Shown here piece after piece: positions 23,271 through 35,540 of a stretch of DNA of 64,000 nt; positions within the stretch are counted from its first letter, which is position 1; every line of letters begins with the position of its first letter. This DNA is from Antitrichia curtipendula (taxonomy: Eukaryota; Streptophyta; Bryopsida; Hypnales; Leucodontaceae), in the NCBI GenBank assembly GCA_951230915.1, contig OX579636.1:5781001-5845000 (forward strand), given 5' to 3'. The position numbers and the translations under genes are program-made. The notes under the pieces were generated by a model. It was not told the DNA's origin and did not search any database. It worked only from the letters and a program-made list of their open reading frames with translations.

Positions 23271-25600
23271 GTGATGTAACACTCATAATCTTCTCAAGAA
23301 AGGCTTTGCTACCAGTGTAATTTCCACGTCCATTGGTCATCATCAACAATTGTGTGTAACACACTTGCAGAGGACAATTGATAAAAACATTTGGAATGAC
23401 GCATGAGTGTTTTAAGGACCGTTTGGTTATAAATATGGTGGAATGACACTATTATGGAGTTTGGCCTAGATGAATGTAAGGGAAAAAAGTGCATCATTAT
23501 TAAATGTAATTTCAAAGGCTAAATCTCATTCAATTATGTCCAATTGAGCATCTGGAAATATCATCAATGCCTCTATCTTATGAGTGGTTGTTATGTAGTA
23601 TATATGTAAGGAAATGGTCCCTTGAGCATCCCAACACCTCAAACATGGCCTTCCATAATTGAAAGGTTGCCCTATTTGACAATTATAATCTCTTCATAGT
23701 ACAGTCAAAACATTTGTCTCTAAAGCTTCGGGCCTTTTTCTACCATTGATTTATATGGTCAACTTCTGGTGACAGTTTGATTGGAATGAGCTTAGATGGG
23801 TCTACATTTCGGTAAACATGCATTGGGTGCTCAAGGGTTAAGATGATGTAATTTTAATATTGAAGTTGTTAAAACCTTGTTAAGGTAACAGTGCACCTAT
23901 ATATTCTTACTTGTGTATCAATTTTAACTTGGTAAGGTAGGACATTATTTTTATAGGTTCTTTTTTTATAGATTAAAAAGTCATTCATTACAATACACTA
24001 GGTGATTCCCAAAAACACTTGTTTTGATTTTATTGCATTTGGAAATAGTACTCGGAGTACTAAATTTTTTTTGAAAGAAACAATTAAAAAATAATGATTA
24101 TATATGGATAATTAATAAAATCTTACAAATAATGTGTTCTAAAAAATGTAGGCTTTAAGTTTTTTTTTAAATATCTCTAAAAATAATTCTTCAAGTAGAT
24201 TAATCAAAAAACTTTAAAAAGAAGAAGATACTTTGATGTTTAAATTATTAAAAAAATATTTAAAATGTTAAATAAATTAAAATTAAAACTAGACAGCCTC
24301 TTCCTCTTGTTACTCACATGTTGTATATTTCTCTCCTTCATTTGATTTTTTTCTTTGGTCTAAGTTTAAAATACACATTCCTATTTGTGACCTATTTTGC
24401 AAACTTGCCTTTCTAAATTCTTGCCTAGAATGTACACATTAGATGAGATTGAGGTCGTCAACAAGGCCATAAGTTCCCTTGAGTTCTTAGACTGTGGAAA
24501 CTTGGCCACATCAATATTTTAACATGGGCAAAGATAATATTTATTTATTTATTTTTAAACTATTTTTTAAATTATTATTATTTATTTTTAAACTTTATTT
24601 TGGCTAACATTGATTGGTTCACAATATGGGAACGGGCCTAAAATGATCCTCTACGGCCCTCAAAAAACATCTAAAGTAATATGCTCTAAAATCACTTGGG
24701 CATTTAGAATTGTTCCTTGAAAAGGGCCTAAATAGAGCATATGGGTGTGAAAATGAACAAGATTTTCTCAAGTGAGAAAATCGCATTCCAAGTGCTTGGT
24801 TTAAAGACAATGAGTAATAAACATAGGGTACCATTATGTGTCATATATGACTCATTAATATATGTTTAAATTGTCTAAATAGAAATTAGCAACAAGATTG
24901 AGATTTGGTGGTTGGATTGAAGCGCCAATGTATTGTTGTGTGGATATGCTCTCAATAATTAGATACTTGTCATCGCTTTGGACATTGCTTGGTTTTTGGC
25001 ACTTTAATCATCTTCTTAATCACTTTCTGGATTGTCTTGATGTATTTAAAGGCTCATTTGATTTAATTATTAGTGCAATCTATGCATATCTATAGCAATC
25101 TATGTCCCTTTTACTTCAAATAATCATATTTAATTCAATCATAGTAAAAGAATCATGAAAAAAATTGTCATTCAGTTGTTTTCCTTTCCTTTGTCTACCA
25201 AAAAAAATGAAAATGTTCTAACATATAGTTTCGTCAAGAGCTCTATATCTCTTTTTAGATGGTCAATTCCTAAGCCTATTACTATAATGATCTCCAACTC
25301 TACGATCTTGGATACATCTACTTTTAGCACTTGAAAATTCATAGTTTATTTCATAGAGAGTCTAAAAAATGGATTTCAAGATAATTTGGAATCCACTTTT
25401 AGCTACCAACCAACATTTAAGAACTTTTTGAGCTTTACCTTCTATTTCCATAAGTTCAATACCACAAAAATTAAGATGAAATATTTAAAGAATATAATTC
25501 AATTTTCTGTTAATTACTATATTTTTAACTAAATTCTTCAATTTAAAATTTCAAGATTCAAAATCTATAGTGTATAAATTTAACTTAAGAAGTTTCAAAG
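23271..25600. other. AT-rich intergenic DNA, no gene seen
   Basis: Contains the 24690-24742 inverted pair noted above and A/T tracts at 24530-24600. Open frames at 23309-23515, 24619-24834 and 24898-25095 are unsupported. Confidence 0.5.
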
Positions 25601-25860
25601 TCTTCTCGAAAGTCTTATAATAGTAAGACAAACTCCAATTTTTTTTTTGTCTTATTCACTTTTAAACACAAAATATCTTACAATCTACATAGTTAAAGTT
25701 TCTGAAATTTCTTTCACACATTCTTATACTTGTTTAGTAAAAGATCCTTTAGTGAGATACTGAAAAGAAAAAAAAAGTAAATAAATAAACTTCTTTGCAA
25801 TAGCAATGACAATTTTGAGTGATTTTTTTTTTTTAAAAAGACTTTCAAGCTTTAGGAACT
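25601..25860 (+). repeat. 3' fragment of a TTAA-family element
   Basis: Shares in order the words found at the right-hand end of the family: TATCTTACAATCTACA, AAAGTTTCTGAAATTTC, CACACATTCTTATAC, AAGATCC, CTTTGCAATAG and a closing TTTTGAGTG...CTTT(A)GG. The terminal TTAA is not preserved. Confidence 0.55.
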
Positions 25861-25899
25861 AAGGAAGCTGACCATCACACATTGTAATGCCCATGTAAA

Positions 25900-26757
25900 A
25901 ATTTAAAAAAATGTATTGCCTCAATGTAAAAAAATTGACGTAGCTACACTTCAAAAGTCTTTGTTTTGCTTTCCAAGTAAAGTAGCTACTCCAACTTCCT
26001 CTTGTGTAGCTTTTACCGTCGGTATTGATAGGCAAGCTTCCGTTAACGTCCTTCATCTCATCGTCATTCCGAGAATCGGTTGCTGTTCTAGAGCTTCGCG
26101 TGCATCCCGCACACACAGCACACCTTATTCTTATTACATACCCAGACAGTCTGGAGAAGAGCTCTTCCTCCTACTTTCGCAATCTAAGACGTAGTCTCGA
26201 GGTGCAGTAATAATCTAGTCGCGAATTAATTTAGTTGAGGGGGTCCGATTGGTCGAAGAAATTTGATGGCGAGGGTGTTGCACCGTTTGGTGCTGCGGAG
26301 ATTAAGTTAGATCGCTCTCGGCGGGGTTGGAGTAAACCACATTCCGTGAAGGAGAGCGAATTTCCGCGGCATTGACGCCGGGGAGAGGTTCGAGAAAGAG
26401 GAACCCATGCTTGGGCTTTTGTCGATTTGGGTGGTTTGGGTTTCAATTTTGGGTTGGAGGGCGGAATTGAGGTATAGAGTCACTGTTTTAGGTTTCTGAG
26501 AGAATTAGGGTTTTGGGGTTTCGCGTGGCTATTGTTTTTGTCTCTTTTAATGTCTCCTGTGTGTTTTGTGATTCATGTCCGTAAAGATTGCAATATTGTC
26601 TCGAACCAGTTTGTCACTATCCCCTCTAAAGAGCACACAAATCAACTATGCAGCAACTGTGGTCTGTAGATTACTGTGGTCATTTTCTATACATTTCATT
26701 ATATTGGGGAGGTTGTTGTTGGATTCCTGACAAACTGATTGGATTGGATCGGATCAG
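25900..26757 (+). promoter_or_regulatory. Presumed promoter and 5' leader of the TFIIIC gene
   Basis: Composition rises to balanced/GC-rich at about 25980-26470, just upstream of the coding start. A donor-like GAG|GTATAG at about 26471 and an acceptor-like GGATCAG immediately before the ATG (26755-26757) suggest an intron in the 5' UTR ending at the start codon. The start of transcription is not visible. Open frames on both strands here are not supported. Confidence 0.4.
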
Positions 26758-28370
26758 ATGGATGAATTGCGGATTCGAGACTCGTCGATCAGCAAAAACA
26801 TTGATCACTACTTGGAAGAGCTGAAACGTGAGCAAGCAGCTCGGGAGAAGCAGAATGCTGAGCGTGATAGGTCAGAGGTACTAGAATCGTTACGATTCTT
26901 AGCGTTTTCCTTTTCGTGCATCACACTCACAATTGTCTGTGCACTTATTTCGTGTTGAAGAAGGTTGATCATAATTGAATATAGAGGGTTTTTGTGCTGT
27001 TCTTCGGCTGCAGAACGGCAGATCGGGCAATGGGGCCATGAGCCTAGATGAAAGAGAAGGTGCAGGGGAAGAAGATGAAGAGGATTGGGAAGAAGAGTAT
27101 CTGATGCTTGACCTCGATGATGTCTTCCATGGGGCACCAGTTCCTAGCTTTACATACACTCTTTCTGTAAGTAATAACCTTAAAATGCACTTTACTTTTG
27201 AAGATTGTGGGTTAAGCATAAATTTTTACCAACCAAATTATAGGTATTTGGAAAGGGAATGGACGGCCATCTAGCTTTATTTACCACGTTAGAAGCACAA
27301 TGCGTGCAATATTGATTGCTGTATAGGTGGAATTGGGATAATAAGGCAAACAACGTAAATTTGGTGTTAATTTGTTAATTTAGTAACCATACTGCATGTG
27401 TCGAGTTGTGATTTCTAGTCTGAATTTTCTAGCATTCTTTGAAGTTTTGTACTGTCGAAGTCCAATAATTTGACCTTGGCAAGATACTTTTGCTATTCGG
27501 TGCATTCGATGGTTCTCAATTATATATACACTTTCTTCTTTTGCTTTGCAGGGCTTGGATACATTAAATCCGATACTGACTCTTGATAATGGGTTCAAGT
27601 TGGTAAGAACCTTCTGCAATGCTGATTGATCCTTGTCCGCATCGACTATGGTAGTAATCTCATTGATGGTTTTCTGTTGGATCTGTTTTCCTAAACCACA
27701 TGTTTCTCCATGTATGCAGATTGGTCATTACGTGGAGACGATAGGCACCGCTGTTGTATACTCTGAGAAAGGTACGTGTATAATTTAGCCTTCTTTCATG
27801 GTTTCATTAAGTGTATCTCATCATTTAAAGCATAATTGGAAGCAGATGGCATTAACTTTTGTGAAGGGGTTTATCAATTGTGCTGTGATTTCTATTGACA
27901 CTTCTATCCATCTCTATTGAATTTGGTGGTGGTGTTAAAAAAATTCTGTTGACATTTAGAACACCGTCTACTATGCAGAGAAAGAGGCACCAGCTGATAG
28001 ATGGGAACTTCCACCACCTGCTGATCCAAATGCTGTTAATAATGAGAAGAGACCACTGAAGCGGATTCGAGGTGTGTGCAAGTTGGAACGAAAATTGAAG
28101 TTTTGTGCCATGCCCATTGCTTACGCACCAGCAAGAAATGACACGTCCATGGGGGATACCTCATTTATGAAGACAGCGGGGGCAAACGATACATCGCTCG
28201 TAAATGCCATGCAGACGCGAAATGCCATGCCGACAGACAATGCTTCATTGGGCGATGCTAGGCTGAAGGAGGACGAGTCACTGGAGGGTGCCAGGCGGCC
28301 AGAGGATGGTCCACCGGAAAATGCCGTGTTGACAGAGGATGAATTGCTTAGAAATGACATTGATATATAA
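26758..28370 (+). CDS. TFIIIC subunit, tau55-related (GTF3C6-type), 5 exons
   Basis: Exons: 26758-26877, 27014-27166, 27552-27602, 27720-27771, 27979-28370; all GT-AG, phases agree, 255 residues. An N-terminal charged, probably helical segment (residues 1-40, KNIDHYLEELKREQAAREKQ) is followed by an acidic stretch and the family core: EEEYLMLDLDDVFHG, then SGLDTLNPILTLDNGFKLIG, then YVETIGTAVVYSEKE. These match the TFIIIC_sub6 (tau55/GTF3C6) domain. Known role: a subunit of TFIIIC, which binds the internal promoters of tRNA and other RNA polymerase III genes in the nucleus. Residues about 130 onward include a basic KRPLKRIRG motif, then a tail of degenerate 11-residue acidic repeats (RLKEDESLEGA / RRPEDGPPENA / VLTEDELLRND). 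The tail is not part of the conserved domain and its repeats continue after the stop in another frame. Confidence 0.9.
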
Positions 28371-28615
28371 TACTTCTGCTGAAAGTGCCAAACTGGGAGA
28401 GGATGTTTCACTTGAAACCATCAGACCAGCGGATGATGCACCGTTGGAAAATGCTCGGTCAGTGGAACCCTAAACCCTAAACCCTATACCCTAAAAAACC
28501 CTAAAACTCACTTGAAAATGCCAGACCCGAGGTAAATATGCCAGGGCGGTGGAAGATGTAAGATGTATCACTTGAAAATGCTATGCCGACAGAGGACACC
28601 TCTAAATGATGCATC
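28371..28615 (+). repeat. Out-of-frame continuation of the 33-bp minisatellite after the stop
   Basis: Immediately after the TAA at 28368-28370 the same 11-residue pattern resumes in the +1 frame (28378-28473: ..KLGEDVSLETI, RPADDAPLENA..), is cut by telomeric repeats, and returns in fragments (SLENARPE-like at 28509-28540; SLENAMPTED-like at 28570-28603). It looks like the former longer tail, or an expanding minisatellite, broken by an indel near 28360-28378. Confidence 0.75.
28468..28507. repeat. Interstitial telomeric repeats (CCCTAAA)n
   Basis: Five to six units, CCCTAAACCCTAAACCCTAT then degenerate CCCTAAAA units. Plant-type telomere unit located inside a chromosome. It interrupts the minisatellite and supplies a TAA stop (28471-28473) in the +1 frame. 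Confidence 0.9.
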
Positions 28616-29640
28616 ATCTTTCAAGAGTTCTGTGTCCATGCTCCAAAATTTGTGTCAGGTGCTGTTGATTTGCCTGGTTGTTTTCCTTAAAACCTCTCCA
28701 TTGTCGACTACCAGTAAGTTAGATCTCTCGCAGTTTGGGTTTCGTGATTGAAGAATCTCAAACCGTGTCATGGAATGTATTATGTAGTCTCGGTGGCAGC
28801 TACAATCATGCAGGTGTACTGTTTAGAGAAGTATCGTTCAATGACAGAAATTGATGCATTACTTCAAGTTTTGAGCATCCGCTGTCGTCGCTGCAAAACC
28901 CGTTCTTCCATCAAAAAATGTACCGTATGAAGAATGCATTGCAGATTTGGTCCCTGAGTTTCATTGTGTAGGTGACCTTCCATGTGTCGAAAGTCTTTCA
29001 CTTCAGCAGATTTCTGAGTTTGTGCCAGGAAGGAACTTAGATCATTTTTAATGAAGTTGTGCAATGGGAAATATATGAGATTTAGAGCATCCCCACTCCA
29101 ACACGGGGAAGCAACACTTCAAATGGTCTGAACCATTGATCTTAGAAAATCAGTGGCTTTAAGAGCCAAATCATTGAAATTTCTTCTGACTATGAACCCT
29201 TGGAGGACAAACCTGAAATTTTCAGATAGTTCTTGACTAAGCAAATGTAACTTAGTTCCAATAATCTACTTTCGTACTCCTTATTTTTCTCCAAAATTGT
29301 TAAAATTGTAATTTTTGTGATGCTTCAAAGGTAGCATCTTGAATGCGTGAAATACACCACTTTAAAACTTTTCTATCAAATTTTGTGTAGTATGAGGTCT
29401 AACATGTACACCAAATACTCCATGATGTTTATGACTATCATTTCCATTTTTGCAAAAAAAATCACATTAATTTAAGCATTTTGGTAATTATTATGAATTT
29501 TATAAAAAAATTATTTAATAAACTTTAATTTATTTATTTTTCTAGATTTTCAACTCAATTTTCCAATGTAAAAAGTTTTAAATCTAGCATATGCAGTGTA
29601 AAAAGATTTATCCCTAAAGGACCAAAGAGTCTATATTAGT
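28616..29640. other. Downstream region of the TFIIIC gene, no further gene supported
   Basis: Open frames at 28563-28751 and 28748-28930 adjoin in different frames and carry no recognised domain. DNA becomes AT-rich at about 29090 and shades into repeat relics. Confidence 0.4.
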
Positions 29641-30440
29641 TGTTTTTTTAGGCTTCTAAAAGACTGTTTGGGGGCTTTGAACCACAACAATATAGTTAGG
29701 TTATTAAATTATTATTTTTAAAATTAAATTATTTAAAATTTTTGAATTAAAAATAAAAATTATTTGATGTGGTAGTCTCTTGACCATGTCAGATTGTTGA
29801 TGTGGCTTTGTTCACACGTTCCCCACATTCAGGGAACTCATAGTCTTCCAAATTCTCCCCAAATCATCTAATGCTTTGGACTTTTAGAAAACTCAGGTAA
29901 GTTCTATTGACTTCATAATTTGAAATTTTTTCATGAATTCTTAAAAATGGATACTACTCATCATATTCTATGTGTGAAACTTTGCTTCATGTCATTATGA
30001 TAAATATTCCTAAAGTTAGAAAAGGATTTTTTCAAAGTCAATGTCAAATTAGGCAACCAAAAATATATATTCTAAAAAAATATTAATTGTTTTTTGGAGA
30101 TTGCATAGATCGATACCTACTCAAAAACATTTGAACTGCTGAATTCCAATTAATGAAGTAAAAGATCAATTTTGAAAAATTTCAAATTAAAAAAGACAAA
30201 ACTTCAACTCTTGGAAGGGCTACAAAGCCTACATTTTGAAATTTAGGCACATTGAACATGCAATTGGTGGAGATATTAATTCTTAAATTTTGGAACAATG
30301 TAGTTGAAGAAGTTAAAAAAAGGATCCTATAGTTGGATTTGTTAAAAAATAAATATTGATGAAGATTTTGACCTTGCTTTGCAAATGAGTATTTTGAAGG
30401 AGTTTTAGGCCTCTCAAGCATAAAAGAATTTTAGGGGTTA
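29641..30440 (+). repeat. Degenerate relics related to the TTAA-element family
   Basis: Ends in TTTTAGGGGTTAA at about 30432-30443, the right-hand signature of the family, preceded by a recognisable but heavily diverged interior. The left end is unclear, and no open frame is supported. Confidence 0.4.
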
Positions 30441-30599
30441 AGCTAAGAAGATTCTGAGCGTGAAAATATAGGCAAGTAAAGTGTACAAAAAAAGATTTTC
30501 AATATTTGAACAAATGCAAATATCTTGCAATCTACACATTTAAAGTTTTTTAAATGTCTTCTACACATTTTTATATTGGTCTAGTGTAGGAATCTATGG

Positions 30600-31834
30600 T
30601 TAACCTCTAAAATCCCATTGTTCCCTCAGGGAAAAAATTGGATTTTGGGCAAGCTCCTATGGTCTCAATATTTGTTGTGATTTTTTGCTTTTTTTGTGAA
30701 GATAGAAAACACATTAGCTTTCCAAAAATACCACTTTTATTTCAATTGGAGCTTGGAAGCAAAAGTTATGGCACAAAAATTCTTTTTTTTAGTTCCACAG
30801 GCAAAAAGAAAAACTTTCAAAAATACTTATGGGCAATCAAAGCATCTTCTTGAAAAAGTAACTTGTAGAATTTATTTCCAACTTCAATTTTCACAATTTA
30901 AAAAAAAAAAGTTTCACAAGGTTAAGATCTCTTATTAGAATAATCTCATTGTTGAAATTAGTGTATTTCAATTCCATCTTAGAGCTATTAACTTAACAAT
31001 TCATATTTTCCTTCAATCTTAAACCTACTTCTATTTAACAATTTTTTAATGAGTAAAAAATAAATGTGTTTTTCTTTTCTTTTTTTAATTCCTAGATTTT
31101 CAACTCAATTCGTTATCATTTTAAATTAGAAATTCAAAATCAGTAGAGCAAGAATTATAGGTTGTAAAGGTTCAAAGCCAAAAAATGTAGTTAAGCAAGG
31201 TGCAAAAAAACTTGTGTCCTTTAGTTTAAACGCATATATTTTGCAATCTAAGGTAGTGTGCTCTAAAAGTGCCCATCTTCTTGAAACCGCCTCTATTTTT
31301 AGGTGAAGAATGGAGATGGGGTGATCCTTAAATGGACCAATTTAGCAATTGAATGCATTGAGGAAAAATTGTTTTTCTATTGCAAGAGCCAATCATTGTC
31401 TTTGATTTCTGCACATCTCTTTACAAGTTGCAAGTGGACAAATTTTGGAAGACCTATGGTCACAAATAGGTGCCTATGTCTTGAATCTTTGAAAATTTGT
31501 AAGTAATTCAAAAATGCCTGGAAAATACAAAACCACTTGTGTTAGGTACCACATCTATTTTTCTTTCTCTGAAAAATGATCTAAAAATATTTTCGTCCAC
31601 GAAAGCCTGTGAAAAAAGCGGACCAGCCCTTAAATGGTCGCTTTAAGAGCATACTACCTTATACGGTCAAAGTTTGTGAAATTTCTTCCACACATTTTTA
31701 TACTAGTCTAATACAAGATCTTGTGGTTAGATATGCAAAAAAAAAACATCAGATTTTATTTTGGCTCTTTGCTATAGAAATGGCAATTTTGAGTGGTTTT
31801 TGATGGAAAAGAGGCTTTGGACTTTATAGGTTAA
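30600..31834 (+). mobile_element. TTAA-bounded element carrying a nested insertion
   Basis: Left end TTAACCTCTAAAATCCCATT; right end GGACTTTATAGGTTAA. The interior shares long ordered segments with 33559-34476, 36160-37128 (reverse) and 58073-59025. A separate 409-bp element is inserted at 31251-31659. Without it the host element is about 0.83 kb. No transposase is encoded; the open frames at 30638-30853 and 30696-30938 are frames within repeat sequence. Confidence 0.75.
31251..31659. mobile_element. 409-bp nested MITE with TA target duplication
   Basis: Ends AGGTAGTGTGCTCTAAAAG and (reverse) CTTTAAGAGCATACTACCT, flanked by TA on both sides. Removing it restores TTGCAATCTA-TACGGTC, the sequence seen uninterrupted in sister elements (for example 32249-32262 and 58846-58861). 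TA duplication plus inverted ends fits Tc1/mariner-type (Stowaway-like) elements, though the TIR is not a classical Stowaway end. Partial relatives at 23062-23270 and 63739-64000. Confidence 0.8.
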
Positions 31835-32321
31835 ATATGCAAAAAAACAATTTCTAAAGTATTTTGCATATTGTAATAGAAATTGAATTTTTAAATTGAA
31901 TTTGATAAAGAAAAGGCCTTGGGGCTTTAGGGCTTAAGAAAATTCCTTGAAGCTCAATATACTTCCTAGAGTAATCTCTTTGTTGGAATTAGTGTGTTTC
32001 AACTCTGGAGCTATAAACAAATTAATTAGTTCTTACAACTACTTAATAATTTTTGAAAGAATGAAAATCAAGTTTATATTTTTTATTAGACTTTCAACTC
32101 ACACTAATTCTTCAATATAATTTTTTTTAATTCAATATTAGTAGTGCAAAAATTTTAAGCTCAAATGTGACTAAGATTTAATATAATCTAGTCATACAAA
32201 GCATAAAAAAAATACATTATCTTCATATTAAAAGCAAATATCTTGCAATCTATACAGTCGAAGTTTTTAAATTTTTATTTAACACATTTATATACAAGTC
32301 TAATAAAAAAAATTCTATTAT
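31835..32321 (+). repeat. Further TTAA-family relics
   Basis: A second right-hand signature (GGGGCTTTAGGGCTTAAG) at about 31926-31937 followed by interior words (GTAATCTCTTTGTTGGAATT, TCTTGCAATCTATACAGTC). Appears to be overlapping truncated copies. Confidence 0.45.
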
Positions 32322-33080
32322 TTAATTCCTTAATTCTTAAAGCCTAATTGTTCCCTTTAGTAGAGGACAAAATGGATTTTGGGTAGATTTCCATACCCCA
32401 ATTTTTGGTAAAACTTTTTAAAACTTTCTCATACAATAGAAAAATTGATTAGCTTTGTGAGAACATAATTTTATTTCAATTGATGCCTGGGAGCATAAGT
32501 TATACCACAAAATGTCTAGAACTAAACTCGATAGATATTACCAAAAAATCACAAAAAGCTAGCAAAAAAAAATTTCAATTCTTTTGTCCCGTAATATATT
32601 ACATTTTTGTCAACATGTGAAGCTTTGATTCATTTTATTTTGAATGTAATGAGAAAGTTAAGGACAATTCTATTATTTCAAGCAATTTAAGAATCTTTTT
32701 GAAATTGAATCTATTTGAAATTCAATCCATAGTCAATTTGAAAATTACAAGTATTCAATCCATAGTCAATTTGAGAAGAAATATTAAATTTTTGGCTTCA
32801 AATTTTATTGAAAATTATTAGGTAATTGATCTTACCATATAGATATGATTTTATGGATCATATTTTACAACTATTTTTTGAATGTTATTATTAAATTCTT
32901 CTTCAAAATTACATTTTATAATACATCTTCACAATTTTCGAAATTTGGACTATCCCTTGGTCCTTAAGAGGCTAATATGCAACAAAAATAATTTATAAAA
33001 AATTAAGCTCTTTGCAATAGGAATGGTAGTTTTGAGTGTTTTTTATGGAAAAAAAGCTTTGAAACTGTAGGAGTTGATTC
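32322..33080 (+). mobile_element. Diverged TTAA-family element
   Basis: Left end reads TTAATTCTTAAAGCCTAATTG followed by TTCCCTTTAG..GGACAAAATGG, matching the family start; the right side reaches the closing GCTTTGAAACTGTAGGAG near 33075, where the terminal TTAA has become TTGA. No coding sequence. Confidence 0.55.
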
Positions 33081-33558
33081 TAATATATAAAAATTGTTGG
33101 TACTTTGTTTTATTTGACTTTTGGACCTTGAATTGCTATATTGCAGTTTTAGGTACTTATAACACCCAATTTAATTGAAATTTTCTATATAATATTATGA
33201 AAGCTGATGTTGGCCTTGATTAATTACTTGAATTTGTGTGAGTTAGGGTGTGTAATTGTATTGATGGGTTAATCCAAATGGTGTTTGTTTTAGCATTTTT
33301 TTGTTCAGAAATCAATTAAATCAATTAGAGGACAAAATAGGTGATTTATTCACCCAATTTTAGTGGATGAGATTGTTGATTTGTTACATATTCTAAAGAC
33401 AATACTGCTCTTTTTTGGATACGTATACTCTTTGGGATGAATAATTTCAGCAACATCCACATTTTTCTTGTTTCATCTATTTATATAGATGTAATCAGCT
33501 ACATCAACTTAATGAAGATCACTTTTTACAATGTTTGAAATAAATGAAAAAAATCTTA
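33081..33558. other. AT-rich spacer, nothing recognised
   Basis: No open frame, inverted repeat or family member identified. Confidence 0.5.
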
Positions 33559-34476
33559 TTAACCCCTACAAGACCATTGTTCCTTTGGGGTCAAATTGGA
33601 TTTTGGGCAAGTACCTACAATCTCAATTTTTTTCATAATTTTTTGAATCTTTTTTTAAAGATAGGAAAATTGATTATCTTTGTAGGAATATTACTTTTTT
33701 TTTCAAATGGTGCTTGAGAACAAAAGTTATGTCTAGATAAGCTCAAAACAGAGGAGACCGGATAACAAAAAAATTCAAAAATTTTAATTTCATATTTTTT
33801 CTCATAAATTATATGTTTGTCTACATGGAAAGCTTTGGTTCATTTCATTTAGATATTAAATGATGTGAAAGTTATGGGCAATTTTGTTCTTTGGGCAATC
33901 TAAGGATCTTTTTTACAAAATTAACTTGCAGGATTTATTTCTTATTGCAATTTTTACAATTTAAAAAAAAATTCCACATAGTTTAGTTTTCTTGTTAGAA
34001 AAATCTCACCATTGGGATTAATTGGTGTTTTAATTCCATCTTAGACATATTAATAATTTAGATTTCTATTCTATCTCCTACCTACTTTTACTTAATAATG
34101 TTTTTAAGAATGGAAATTACAGACTTCTTTTTGAATTTTTTTTCCTAGACTCTCAACTGAATTCTCTACTATAAAGATTTAAACCTCAAAACTCCGTAAT
34201 GCAAAAAATTAAACTAAGATGGTTCAAAGTCAAATAATCTAGTCTCGCAATGTATAGAAAAATTTGTCTTCTTCACTTTAAACAGAGATATCTTGCAATC
34301 TATGCAATCAAAATTTCTGAAATTTATTTCACACATTTTCATACTAGTTAGGTGTAAGATCCTACGGTTAGAGGTGCAAAATATAATAATTTTTAATTTT
34401 TTTAACTCTGTGCAATAGAAATGACAGTTTTGAGTGTTTTTTGGCAAAGAAAAGGCTTCAATCATTTAGAAGTTAA
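33559..34476 (+). mobile_element. TTAA-bounded element, 918 bp
   Basis: Starts TTAACCCCTACAAGACCATT and ends AATCATTTAGAAGTTAA. Interior order: GGGGTCAAATTGGATTTTGG, a 'gaaagctttggttcatttca' segment, 'gaaagttatgggcaatttt', then 'tatcttgcaatctatgcaat' and 'gcaatagaaatgacagtttt'. It is the most complete un-nested forward copy. Non-autonomous. Confidence 0.75.
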
Positions 34477-34779
34477 TCCATACTTATAAATGGGGGTAAA
34501 TAGGATTTAACCTACGTACACCTCAAATTGCACCATGCCTAAAACTGCCATCATCACTGTGTGTACATCTCCAAAATCAATATGTACACATGTTGAAAAA
34601 ACGATTTTAAGAACATCTATCAAAATAAACTTTGACCCTTCATAACTTTTGCATACAATATCCAAATGTTGCATCCTTTGATGCGTTGGAACCCCCTTTC
34701 ACTTGCCAACAACAAAATCAATGAAAAATTTCCTAGTCTAATAATAATAACCAGGCACAGTAGCGAAAAGTTTTGGGGT
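34477..34779. other. Spacer, nothing recognised
   Basis: No gene or repeat family recognised between the TTAA element and the GC-richer island. Confidence 0.4.
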
Positions 34780-35540
34780 ACCCACCTTGGTCTGCATTTG
34801 GGGAACGTGGGGACGGTCGTTTCCTTCCACGTGCCAGGAACCTGTTTCGTTTCTAGAAGCCATTATTGGACGGGAATCCTTTTCCATTCATGATATGACT
34901 CATTTATGTACAACCAGGAAACGTGGCGTGATGCTACTCGCTGCGTCTCTTCAAAAAGTCGCTGCCGACTGACCAGACCAGCTGCTCTGAACTCTGAAGC
35001 GACTGGTTCCTTTCCTTTCCTAGGGAGACGGGCTCCGTCGTCCCACTTGGGAAGAAATTGCTGCGCAAGTGCCCTCACGCGTCTCAAACCGCGTCGACTG
35101 TGGGAGAAACCCAAATAAAGAGGGGAAGGAAAAACATCAATTCAGAGTGCTGCAGACATCTCCTTGGGTGATGGAGGACCGTGTCTTGTGTGTGGGTTTG
35201 TGATCGTTGCAGCCATTCTTCGTACTCAGGGACCGAGGATCGACAGTAGTGACAGCGTGAAAATCAAGTCGGTGCCAGAGCTTCAAGTTGTGCTGATCGA
35301 TGGTCGTTTGCCATTGCAGCTTGTATCCTGAAGTTAGAGTCAGGGAGACGACTGTGGTAGAGATTCTGGATGGTTGTGTGAGTGCAAGTTTGCAGAATAT
35401 CGACGATTTCGATCAGAAAGTCGTGAGAAGTCGATTCGATCAAGAAATTGGTGCGGGAGACCAGTGCCGCGGAGACTTTGAAGTTACATGGAAGAGGAGT
35501 TGGACGAATCACTGGACAAATTTCCGTGCCGTTGTCATTA
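34780..35540. other. Balanced-composition island, possible non-coding transcript or decayed gene
   Basis: Base composition and codon-like texture change sharply at about 34780. Frames are open on both strands (34906-35118 plus, 34863-35114 minus, 35300-35581 plus) without agreement. Near 35186-35212 a GTGATCGTTGCAG acceptor-like site exists. I recognise no protein. A promoter/leader or lncRNA exon is as likely as a decayed gene. Confidence 0.25.
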
